Source: JAZKSG01 sp036626215
GTDB taxonomy: Archaea; Thermoplasmatota; E2; DHVEG-1
Assembly: GCA_036626215.1 (NCBI GenBank)
Contig: JAZKSG010000030.1
Location: forward strand, 1 to 16,382
Direction of reading: 5' to 3'
Length of the DNA: 16,382 nucleotides
The notes below the pieces were generated by a model. It made no database searches, was not told where the DNA came from, and saw only the letters and a list, made by a program, of their open reading frames with translations. Position 1 is the first letter of the stretch. Each line of letters opens with the position of its first letter. Position numbers and translations under genes: made by a program. Positions 6,646-13,074 of the stretch are shown piece after piece.

Positions 6646-8118
6646 ATGATATCTGGAAAAGAAATAAAAGTTATAGATCTAAACTCAGAGTTCTATGGCA
6701 CACCCCCAGACATATTGATGGAAAACGCAGGTAAAGGACTATCTGGATTCATCGATAAAAAAATAAAAAACAAAAAGAAAAAGATTTTATTTTTCTGTGG
6801 AACTGGAAACAACGGCGGCGATGGTTTAGTAGCAGCAAGATATCTTTCAAAAAAATACAACGTAACAATCTTTTTATTAGCTGAACATGAAGATGAAATA
6901 AAAACAGAGATATCACAAAAAAACTATATTAAGCTAAAAAAAACATCCGCTGAGATATTGAATTTATCATCAAAAAAAATGATAGATGACCTTCTATCAA
7001 AAAACGAGGCAATAGTTGATTCAATGTTAGGCATTGGGATAACAGGTAAACCCCGGGAGCCATACAAGACTATAGTTGAAAAAATAAATCAGATAAAAGA
7101 ACAGAAAACAGTTTTTTCTGTTGATGTCCCCACTGGCTTAGGATCAGAGCTACAGATTACGCCCCATTACACTGTTACCTTTCATGATGTCAAAGAAGGA
7201 ATGAATAAAGAGAACAGCGGTAGGATAAAAGTGGTTGATATAAAAGTACCTGAAAAGGCTGTGAGTCATGTAGGGCCAGGTGATCTATCAGTTTTTTATC
7301 CAAGATCCAGAAAGCAATCTCATAAAGGCGAAAATGGAGTAACTCTAATGATAGGGGGTGGGCCGTTTACTGGGGCACCTGCTTTATCTGCTCTTACGGC
7401 TTTACGTACCGGATGCGATCTATCTTTTGTTGCATCACCAAAAAAAGCCGCTGAGGTGATAAGTAATTATTCACCCAACCTCATAGTAGAAGGATTTGAA
7501 AGTGAAAACAGGCTTACTTCTGATGATATAGAACTGATTAAGCCTCTGATAGAAAAAGCTAAATCTGTTGGTATAGGACCTGGTTTAGGTTCACATTTTG
7601 AGACAGAGGAAGCAGTGCGGTTCTTAGTTGAAAAAATTGTAAAAGCAGGGAAATCTTTGGTTGTAGATGCAGATGCAATAAAAGCTTTGGGTGAAAACCC
7701 AGAGATTGTGAAAAACTCTGACACAGTTATAACTCCTCACTCAGCTGAATTCAAAAAACTGACGGGTGTAGAACTACCTAAACCTCTCGAGGAAAAAACA
7801 GATGTTGTCAAAAAATGGAGTAAAAAACTAGGTGTAACTATTTTACTTAAAGGATCAGTAGATATAATAACTGATGGAAAACAGGTTAAATATAACGATG
7901 TTCATAACCCTGCGATGACTGTTGGGGGAACTGGAGACGTTTTAACAGGTATAACTATGGGTTTGCTCTCCAAAAATATGGATTCGTTTCATGCAGCTAG
8001 AGCTGCTGCGTTTTTAAACGGCTACGCTGGTAACAAAGTCTTCGAAAAGAAATCATATGGTCTTCTCCCTACAGATATTATAGAAGAAATACCTTTTGTT
8101 TTGAATGAACATCTATAA
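6646..8118 (+). CDS. nnr: Bifunctional NAD(P)H-hydrate repair enzyme (epimerase plus ADP-dependent dehydratase)
   Basis: The enzyme repairs hydrated NADH and NADPH: the N-terminal YjeF domain interconverts the R and S hydrates, and the C-terminal domain dehydrates the S form using ADP. The N-terminal domain (about 1-205) shows MENAG, the nucleotide loop CGTGNNGGDGLVAAR, then VDSMLGIGITG and FSVDVPTGLG. The C-terminal carbohydrate-kinase-like domain (about 215-485) shows GIGPGLG, VVDADAIKAL, ITPHSAEFKKLTG and the catalytic GGTGDVLTG. At 490 residues it has the normal length for the fused form. I chose the ATG at 6646 (MISGKEI) because family members begin this way and because the TATA box at 6613-6618 places the transcript start between the two candidate ATGs; 6628 is an alternative adding six residues. 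The metallophosphoesterase gene follows after 23 bases and is probably cotranscribed. Confidence 0.95.
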   Translation: MISGKEIKVIDLNSEFYGTPPDILMENAGKGLSGFIDKKIKNKKKKILFFCGTGNNGGDGLVAARYLSKKYNVTIFLLAEHEDEIKTEISQKNYIKLKKTSAEILNLSSKKMIDDLLSKNEAIVDSMLGIGITGKPREPYKTIVEKINQIKEQKTVFSVDVPTGLGSELQITPHYTVTFHDVKEGMNKENSGRIKVVDIKVPEKAVSHVGPGDLSVFYPRSRKQSHKGENGVTLMIGGGPFTGAPALSALTALRTGCDLSFVASPKKAAEVISNYSPNLIVEGFESENRLTSDDIELIKPLIEKAKSVGIGPGLGSHFETEEAVRFLVEKIVKAGKSLVVDADAIKALGENPEIVKNSDTVITPHSAEFKKLTGVELPKPLEEKTDVVKKWSKKLGVTILLKGSVDIITDGKQVKYNDVHNPAMTVGGTGDVLTGITMGLLSKNMDSFHAARAAAFLNGYAGNKVFEKKSYGLLPTDIIEEIPFVLNEHL

Positions 8119-8141
8119 ATTGTTCAAGGTTAAAATTAAAT

Positions 8142-8891
8142 ATGAATTCAACAGAGATACAACCAGTTATCGATCACCCGGCTTTGTATATACAAAAAAA
8201 ACAGATTATGGTTATAGCTGACCTACATATCGGTATAGAAAGTGAGCTTCATGAATATGGTGTCAACGTTGAACTTCAAACCAAAAAAATGACGGAGCGA
8301 GTCACACAACTCTGCGATGAGTATAAACCCAAAAAAATTGTTATTGTTGGCGACGTTAAACACAATATACCGTCTTCTACTTTTCTAGAAAGAAATGATG
8401 TTAAAGATTTTCTTCACTCTATCAAAAATCTTTCAGAGATAGATATAGTGGTTGGAAACCATGATGGCAACATCAAAAAATTAGTTCCAAATGAGATAAA
8501 TGTTCATCCGTCCACTGGTTTTACAGAAGGAGATGTAGGTTTTATACATGGTCATTGTTGGCCTTCAAAAAAAGTTATGCAAAAAGACACATTAGTGATG
8601 GCCCACACCCATCCCACAATACGGTTAACAGATAGACGTGGGTTTAAAAAATATGAACCCTGTTGGCTTAAAACACATATTGTTAAAAACGAGATAATGG
8701 ATGAAAAATATCCTAGTCTACCAGGGAAATCTGAGTTGGTGGTAACACCTGCTTTTAATCCTTTATGTGGCGGTATCGCTGTCAACCAAGAGGGAATCGT
8801 TGGACCTATCGGTAGAATATCAGATATAGGTAATGCAGATGTTTATCTGCTAGATGGATCCTCATTGGGTAAAGTAAAAAATATACAATAA
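8142..8891 (+). CDS. Archaeal ICC-like metallophosphoesterase (COG1407 type)
   Basis: This is a calcineurin-like phosphoesterase of 249 residues with all metal-site motifs in order. These are DLH (Asp27 and His29 in VIADLHIG), GDVKHN (about 70), GNHDGN (about 106), IHGH (about 132), and AHTHP (about 149). The DLHIG opening, with G-x-E following, and the single-domain length match the archaeal and bacterial COG1407 group. Members of that group are linked to the helicase Lhr and proposed to act on nucleic acids. I infer a cytosolic two-metal phosphodiesterase or nuclease; the exact substrate is not visible. It lies 23 bases after nnr with no clear promoter between them, so it is probably the second gene of that operon. 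Its stop is 14 bases from the stop of the convergent TraB-like gene. Confidence 0.88.
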   Translation: MNSTEIQPVIDHPALYIQKKQIMVIADLHIGIESELHEYGVNVELQTKKMTERVTQLCDEYKPKKIVIVGDVKHNIPSSTFLERNDVKDFLHSIKNLSEIDIVVGNHDGNIKKLVPNEINVHPSTGFTEGDVGFIHGHCWPSKKVMQKDTLVMAHTHPTIRLTDRRGFKKYEPCWLKTHIVKNEIMDEKYPSLPGKSELVVTPAFNPLCGGIAVNQEGIVGPIGRISDIGNADVYLLDGSSLGKVKNIQ

Positions 8892-8897
8892 AAACTG

Positions 8898-8904
8898 TTT
8901 TTTT
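8898..8904 (+). terminator. T-run terminator for the nnr operon
   Basis: Seven T residues lie just past the phosphoesterase stop codon, in the 14-base gap between convergent genes. Archaeal RNA polymerase terminates at such runs. Confidence 0.5.
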
Positions 8905-8905
8905 A

Positions 8906-9862
8906 TTATTCAAACTCTTCATTTAGGAAATGGAGTAAACTGTTTTCTCCGCAGAAATGACCAGCTCCGATGGCAAAAAAATAGCTTTTATCAGGGTTGT
9001 TTAGAACAACTTCTGCTATACGGCTAGCCATCCGTTTATTCCGCTCAATGAACAACTTATTATTTAGTTTTACATCAACAGGATTACTTTCGTTAAAATA
9101 GGAATATGTTAATTCATAGATTTTTTCAGCGTTTCCAGCTAAATATGCTTCCAAAGTTAATTCAACAGGGTTTTCTCCCTCTTCTTCATATTGAATAAGT
9201 TGGTTTAAAGTTTCATTTAAAAGATAAGTCTGATTTTTTATGGATAGATCACCAAATATATTTAGCTGGTCTCCAGTTGTTTCTAAACCATATGTCTCTT
9301 TCCCTTTTTCTTCTGCAGTTTGCCAGATGTATTCATCTAGAATAGGTTCTCCAAGGTTATCCAACTGATCCTTAACAGTAGAAAGACTGATAGCTATAAC
9401 CCATATTTTATAATTTTTGAAATCTTCAATTTGATATTCACTCAACCCCTGATCTTCAAGATATTTCTCAAGTTTTTGAGACAAATTCTCAGAGATAATA
9501 TCCTCAACATTTTTTCCCTCATTCAAACGGGAGGAAAGCGCCATTTTTATTTTGGTTTCATCGTCAAACTTTCTTTCAGTGTAAACTACATCCGCATTGT
9601 TCAACGCCTCTTTCACAGATTCATTTAGATTTAAAACTCTATCATCTCTAAGATGTACAGTACCAAAAAGATAAGAGTTTTTAGTAGATTCTATCTTCCA
9701 TAAAAATGGTGCATCGGTTTTTTTGATTTCAGCTTCCGTAGTACTACTAACCTTTTTTTCTTGAAGACAACCAGTTAAAACAGTTGAAAAAGTAAGGCAA
9801 ACTACAGCTAATATTAAAAACAGCGTTTTTTTCGTTAAACTTTTTCTATTTGTAGAAGGCAT
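8906..9862 (-). CDS. TraB/GumN-family putative lipoprotein
   Basis: This 318-residue protein begins with a basic N-terminus and a hydrophobic segment ending in the lipobox-like VLTGC, with the cysteine at residue 32. It is therefore probably exported and lipid-anchored on the outer face of the membrane. The mature part matches the TraB/GumN (PF01963) pattern: FLWKIES, then YLFGTVHL, then VVYTERKF, with YGLETTGDQL in the middle. Near the end come ERNKRMASRI and FFAIGAGHFCGENSLLHFL. The two glycine-plus-histidine motifs and the conserved glutamate are the suspected active-site features of this family, some members of which are described as metalloproteases. I prefer the ATG at 9862 because GAGAGG lies six bases upstream; the in-frame ATG at 9868 directly abuts that site. 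It converges with the phosphoesterase gene. The expression unit is probably monocistronic. Confidence 0.85.
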   Translation of the reverse strand: MPSTNRKSLTKKTLFLILAVVCLTFSTVLTGCLQEKKVSSTTEAEIKKTDAPFLWKIESTKNSYLFGTVHLRDDRVLNLNESVKEALNNADVVYTERKFDDETKIKMALSSRLNEGKNVEDIISENLSQKLEKYLEDQGLSEYQIEDFKNYKIWVIAISLSTVKDQLDNLGEPILDEYIWQTAEEKGKETYGLETTGDQLNIFGDLSIKNQTYLLNETLNQLIQYEEEGENPVELTLEAYLAGNAEKIYELTYSYFNESNPVDVKLNNKLFIERNKRMASRIAEVVLNNPDKSYFFAIGAGHFCGENSLLHFLNEEFE

Positions 9863-9871
9863 CTCCATCCT

Positions 9872-9897
9872 CTCTTTTTTTGATTATGAAAAAAGAG
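9872..9897 (-). repeat. 9-bp inverted repeat overlapping the TraB-like gene's RBS
   Basis: CTCTTTTTT (9872-9880) and AAAAAAGAG (9889-9897) are perfect inverted arms with an 8-base spacer. On the mRNA strand the inner arm merges into the GAGAGG ribosome binding site. It could be a leader hairpin or an operator near the start of transcription. The arms are low in complexity. Confidence 0.35.
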
Positions 9898-9980
9898 TTA
9901 TTCTTAAATAATGTTTGCTTTATTTAGACCGATAAAAAGCAAAAAAAGTTTATTAGACATAAACAGGTTGATGGAAAAAT

Positions 9981-10157
9981 ATGGAGTTCGAATTAAATGA
10001 GCAGTTAAGACGATTTCTTAGTCCTTTCCTACTTATACTTTTACCTTTAATATTGATAGGGTTAGGGTTATTATTGGACATAGAAAATGCTTGGTATTTT
10101 ATTCTATCAGTCACTTGGTTTTCTATGGGCGTAATATTTCAGAGTGCAATAAGCTAA
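9981..10157 (+). CDS. 58-residue two-helix membrane protein
   Basis: This frame (MEFELNEQLRRFLSPFLLIL onward) has a charged N-terminus and two hydrophobic helices, at about residues 13-32 (PFLLILLPLILIGLGLLL) and 37-55 (AWYFILSVTWFSMGVIFQ). A short linker containing DIEN separates them. AGGTTGATGG, resembling an archaeal Shine-Dalgarno sequence, lies about 10 bases before the ATG. TATA-like sequences GATAAAAAG (9931-9939) and TTTATTA (9949-9955) precede it, and a run of seven T follows the stop. Tryptophans and a proline-rich turn are placed as expected for a helical hairpin. I recognise no family. The gene is divergent from the TraB-like gene and 102 bases ahead of the subtilase. It is likely a real small membrane protein of unknown function. 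Confidence 0.6.
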   Translation: MEFELNEQLRRFLSPFLLILLPLILIGLGLLLDIENAWYFILSVTWFSMGVIFQSAIS

Positions 10158-10174
10158 AAAATCTTATTTAAACA

Positions 10175-10181
10175 TTTTTTT
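10175..10181 (+). terminator. T-run terminator after the small membrane protein
   Basis: Seven T residues lie 18 bases past the stop at 10157 and just ahead of the TATA box of the next gene. This suggests the protease has its own transcript. Confidence 0.4.
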
Positions 10182-10192
10182 GGACCAAAATC

Positions 10193-10200
10193 TATAAAAA
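10193..10200 (+). promoter_or_regulatory. TATA box for the subtilase gene
   Basis: TATAAAAA lies 60 bases before the ATG. The expected transcript start is near 10220, giving a leader of about 40 bases that contains the strong GGGAGG ribosome binding site at 10244-10249. Confidence 0.55.
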
Positions 10201-10205
10201 TGCTA

Positions 10206-10227
10206 TTTACTTTAAGTTTTAAGTAAA
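10206..10227 (+). repeat. 7-bp inverted repeat at the predicted transcript start of the subtilase
   Basis: TTTACTT (10206-10212) and AAGTAAA (10221-10227) are perfect inverted arms with an 8-base spacer. They sit right after the TATA box, where many archaeal repressors bind. A GTAAAG echo follows at 10228-10232. Confidence 0.35.
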
Positions 10228-10259
10228 GTAAAGATCTCTTTTAGGGAGGCAAAATTTAG

Positions 10260-12713
10260 ATGAAAAAAAATTATGCCATTATTATAGTGGCGTCGCTACT
10301 TTTTACAGCATTTTCAGTATCCGTTTCTGCCGAGGGAACTATTGAGGAGGCAGAGACAAAAGAGGAAATTGGAGGAAAGGAATTGACATATGTTCCTGGT
10401 GAAATATTAGTTGGTTTTAAAGAAGGAAAAGATTTTACCAACAGCAGAAAAAATGTTTCTTCTACGGTGGCCAAACATGGTGGAACCGTAAAATCCTACT
10501 ATGAAAAATTTGATATTGCATTAGTGCAGGTCAGAACAGGGAGAGAAAAAGAGTTTATTAAAAACGTCCAACAGCATTCAAACGTAGAGTACGCTGAGCC
10601 AAATTATATAAAATATATGTGCAGAACTCCTAATGATCCACGATGGTGGAAGCAATGGGGGCCAAAGAAGATAGGATGCCCCAAAGCTTGGGATAACACC
10701 ACGGGTGATGAGAATGTAGTTATAGCTGTAATAGATAGTGGGGTAGACTATCTGCATCCTGATCTTGAGGAAAACTGTGTTAGTGGATATGATTTTGTTG
10801 ACGATATTGATATTAGTTACTATGAGAGCAAAGGTTTTAATGAAGATCCTGAAGAAGACTACACCACTGAAGATAGCGATCCTATGGACGTGTTAGGGCA
10901 TGGTACACATTGCGCAGGTATCACCTCTGCTGTTACTGACAACGAGGAGGGAATCGCGGGGGTAGGTTGGAATTGTAAAATAATGCCAGTAAGAGCTGGA
11001 TTCAGCCTACTCTACAACGGCTATAAAGTTGGAGTATTTGAACTCAAAGATATAATTCAATCTATAGAATATGCCGCTGACCAAGGCGCGGAAGTCATAA
11101 GTATGAGTTTTGGAGGAGAAGGATCACAGTCTGAAGAAGTAGCTTGTGAGTACGCATGGAATAAAGGATGCATACTGGTGGCAGCATCTGGTAACCAATA
11201 TCAGGCTTCTATCTCTAAACCCGCTGGCTATGATAAAGTTATGGCGATAGGGTCCATAGATGAAAACGAGGAGCGAAGTGAATGGAGCAATTATGGATCA
11301 GGGCTATCGGTGGTGGCACCTGGGGAAAACATTATTTCTACAATCCCCGGAGGAGGATATGAAGAATACAGTGGTACAAGTATGGCTGCTCCTCATGTAG
11401 CAGGTGTAGCTGCTCTGGCTATAACTCGTTTTCCTGATATGAATAACCAAGAGATACGAGATAAAATTGAAAGTTCTGCTGATTATATAGGAAACATGAA
11501 GGAGTATGGTCATGGTTTAGTAGATGCCACTCTAGAAACAGAAACTCAGTCGATGGAGGAGAAAACTTTGAAGATAACTATGGATTATGTAAAAGCCATG
11601 GATGACATTGATCCTCCTCCAAATAGTAAACAAGGAGAATGGAGCTATAAGGTATTTTTCTCTGATGAACCTTTAGATGAAAATCCTGAACATGTTAAAT
11701 CCCAAGAAAGATCCAATTGTAATATGCTATGGGGACAAATCCCTATCTGGAATTCTACAGATTATTGGGATATAGAAGATGGGGGTCACTGGTTCACATT
11801 TTTTAAATCACTAGGCCAAGAAGTAATGTATGTCACTATTCAACTCTTCGAAGGTCGAGAGATATCTTGGGATATAGCAGATATCAGTTATTGTGGTAAC
11901 AATGATAACGGAATAACAGACAAGCAGACTCTAGATGGTAGGCAATATACTTTTTGTTATAATTTTGTTGATAATCAAGTTACAGTGGTTGATCCATGTG
12001 AAGAAATCGTTACAGAGACGGAAAATGGTGAAACATATTATATTGCCACAGGTGACACAGATGGTTCGGACGGGGAGGAGCCATGGTATGAACCTAAACA
12101 AGATGATGCAGAGATCCGGTTTAAAATAGAGGATGACTACGAACCTCCAGGACCTGTTGCTGGTTCAAATATTGATGAGGAGGCATATGCCGGGGTTGAA
12201 TACCATTTTAATGGTGATGCAAACGGTGGTGAAAAACCATATACATGGGAATGGCATATGAGAAGTCCTCTTAATGATCCACCAACAGCTATAAATGGAC
12301 GTAATATCAGTTTTACTTATGAAGAAGATGATATCGGTAAAAAATATAATCCGTCTTTAGAAGTTACCGATGCTCTAGGTATAAACTGGAAGACCTATGT
12401 AGGTCTTTTTGAAGTTGCAGACCCTCCTTTAGAGATAACAAAACCGTTGAAAGGCGTATATCTATCAGGTTTTAGAGTGTTTCCTCTACTTTCAAAAACA
12501 GTTGCTATTGGAAAAGTTGAGGTTAAGGTAGAAGCAGATTTTTCGGATAAGGTTGAATTCTATATAGATGGAACTTTAGAGAAAACAGATTCTGTGACAC
12601 CTTTTAAATGGACGTGGGATGAATTCAGTTTTGGTAACTATAAGTTGAGAGTCGTAGCTACAACTGGTAATGTTACCACTTCTAAGTCAATCAGGGTTTT
12701 CAAGTTTTTCTAA
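10260..12713 (+). CDS. Secreted subtilisin-like serine protease (S8) with C-terminal PKD/Ig-like domains
   Basis: The 817-residue product has a signal peptide (1-24, ending VSVSAEG) and a prodomain (about 41-118; YVPGEILVGFKEG to VEYAEPNY). The S8 catalytic domain (about 135-425) has the full triad: Asp159 in VIDSG, His214 in GHGTHCAG and Ser374 in GTSMAAPH, with Asn312 in AASGN for the oxyanion hole. It should be an active endopeptidase outside the cell, released by prodomain cleavage. Residues about 435-625 form an unassigned region rich in aromatic and acidic residues (EWSYKVFFSDEP to DGSDGEEPWYEP). A PKD-like domain follows (about 632-720), then a C-terminal Ig-like domain (about 723-817) with VEFYIDGTLEKTD and PFKWTWDE. 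That last domain type is common in Thermoplasmatota surface proteins. Eleven cysteines lie in the exported part, which suggests disulfides. GGGAGG lies 10 bases before the ATG. No C-terminal anchor is visible. Confidence 0.95.
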   Translation: MKKNYAIIIVASLLFTAFSVSVSAEGTIEEAETKEEIGGKELTYVPGEILVGFKEGKDFTNSRKNVSSTVAKHGGTVKSYYEKFDIALVQVRTGREKEFIKNVQQHSNVEYAEPNYIKYMCRTPNDPRWWKQWGPKKIGCPKAWDNTTGDENVVIAVIDSGVDYLHPDLEENCVSGYDFVDDIDISYYESKGFNEDPEEDYTTEDSDPMDVLGHGTHCAGITSAVTDNEEGIAGVGWNCKIMPVRAGFSLLYNGYKVGVFELKDIIQSIEYAADQGAEVISMSFGGEGSQSEEVACEYAWNKGCILVAASGNQYQASISKPAGYDKVMAIGSIDENEERSEWSNYGSGLSVVAPGENIISTIPGGGYEEYSGTSMAAPHVAGVAALAITRFPDMNNQEIRDKIESSADYIGNMKEYGHGLVDATLETETQSMEEKTLKITMDYVKAMDDIDPPPNSKQGEWSYKVFFSDEPLDENPEHVKSQERSNCNMLWGQIPIWNSTDYWDIEDGGHWFTFFKSLGQEVMYVTIQLFEGREISWDIADISYCGNNDNGITDKQTLDGRQYTFCYNFVDNQVTVVDPCEEIVTETENGETYYIATGDTDGSDGEEPWYEPKQDDAEIRFKIEDDYEPPGPVAGSNIDEEAYAGVEYHFNGDANGGEKPYTWEWHMRSPLNDPPTAINGRNISFTYEEDDIGKKYNPSLEVTDALGINWKTYVGLFEVADPPLEITKPLKGVYLSGFRVFPLLSKTVAIGKVEVKVEADFSDKVEFYIDGTLEKTDSVTPFKWTWDEFSFGNYKLRVVATTGNVTTSKSIRVFKFF

Positions 12714-12730
12714 AAAAAATAAAAAAATTG

Positions 12731-12739
12731 TTTTTTTTT
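12731..12739 (+). terminator. T-run terminator after the subtilase
   Basis: Nine T residues follow an A-rich stretch shortly after the stop codon. The A and T runs could also pair as a weak hairpin. This is a clear archaeal-type termination signal. Confidence 0.6.
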
Positions 12740-12777
12740 CTTTGTTTTAAATATAACACCTATAAAATTTAGAAAAA

Positions 12778-12785
12778 TATAAATA
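12778..12785 (+). promoter_or_regulatory. TATA box of the short unit
   Basis: TATAAATA is preceded by a purine-rich GAAAAA, as in archaeal BRE-TATA pairs. It would start a transcript near 12807, about 33 bases before the small ATG. A second candidate, TATAAAA at 12761-12767, would add about 18 bases of leader. Confidence 0.55.
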
Positions 12786-12839
12786 GTATCATTCACAAAG
12801 TATTACATAGGGACATATAAAGAGGAGAGTGAAAAAAAC

Positions 12840-12959
12840 ATGACCACCCATAGAAAACTAGACAGAATAAAAGCCTTTGTCAAAAAATGGAGAAACATAG
12901 ATAATCGCTCCTTGAAAATAGAGGACATACAAAAATCAAACCCATTGATAATTTTCTAA
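12840..12959 (+). CDS. Possible 39-residue basic small protein, or the coding part of a short RNA
   Basis: The ATG at 12840 is preceded by GAGGAGAGTGA (12822-12832), a strong but slightly interrupted match to the anti-SD complement, and by a well-placed TATA box. The product begins MTTHRKLDRIKAFVKKWRNI, a basic and probably amphipathic helix, and ends with SNPLIIF. I know of no matching family. It has its own promoter and a T-run at 12994-12999, which predicts an RNA of about 190 bases. Either the peptide or the RNA may be the functional product. Existence of the transcription unit is better supported than translation of the frame. Confidence 0.45.
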   Translation: MTTHRKLDRIKAFVKKWRNIDNRSLKIEDIQKSNPLIIF

Positions 12960-12967
12960 AAAAAATA

Positions 12968-12987
12968 CACCTCCCAATCCTCTCCTC
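12968..12987 (+). promoter_or_regulatory. Pyrimidine-rich SD-complementary element
   Basis: CACCTCCC (12968-12975) copies the anti-SD core of archaeal 16S rRNA. CTCTCCTC (12980-12987) is the exact complement of GAGGAGAG at 12822-12829, the ribosome binding site of the small frame upstream. Both lie between the small frame's stop and the T-run, so they could fold back on the same RNA or pair with other messages. Confidence 0.4.
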
Positions 12988-12993
12988 AAAAAC

Positions 12994-12999
12994 TTTTTT
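12994..12999 (+). terminator. T-run ending the short unit
   Basis: Six T residues follow the pyrimidine-rich element and an A run, 35 bases after the small frame's stop. Confidence 0.4.
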
Positions 13000-13036
13000 C
13001 CATCAAAAAAAACATAACATGGTAGATTCTACAAAC

Positions 13037-13044
13037 TTTTTATA
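13037..13044 (+). promoter_or_regulatory. TATA-like box for the first EamA transporter
   Basis: TTTTTATA is centred 34 bases before the ATG at 13075. The predicted leader is under 10 bases, which agrees with the absence of any Shine-Dalgarno sequence there. Confidence 0.4.
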
Positions 13045-13074
13045 CCACCAATTATTCCGCATTCCAACAAAAAC

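Larger units (their letters stand above)
12714..13074. other. 360-base region between subtilase and EamA transporter with its own short transcription unit
   Basis: The stretch holds the subtilase terminator, two TATA-like boxes (12761-12767 and 12778-12785), a 39-codon frame with a ribosome binding site, two pyrimidine-rich SD-complementary segments (12968-12975 and 12979-12987), a T-run, and the promoter of the transporter. No long coding frame is present. Confidence 0.6.

Noticed and set aside
3599..9939. CCGATAAAAAG occurring at 3599-3609 and again at 9929-9939
   Set aside because: Two copies of an 11-base AT-rich word in different contexts are not enough to call a motif; the first copy would read into the antisense of the transglutaminase-like gene.
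11935..12129. A 64-codon plus-strand frame
   Set aside because: It overlaps the subtilase in another frame and has no start signal of its own.
12714..13074. tRNA, C/D box RNA or CRISPR in the longest gap
   Set aside because: I found no T-loop-like sequence, no clear C and D box pair and no spaced direct repeats.
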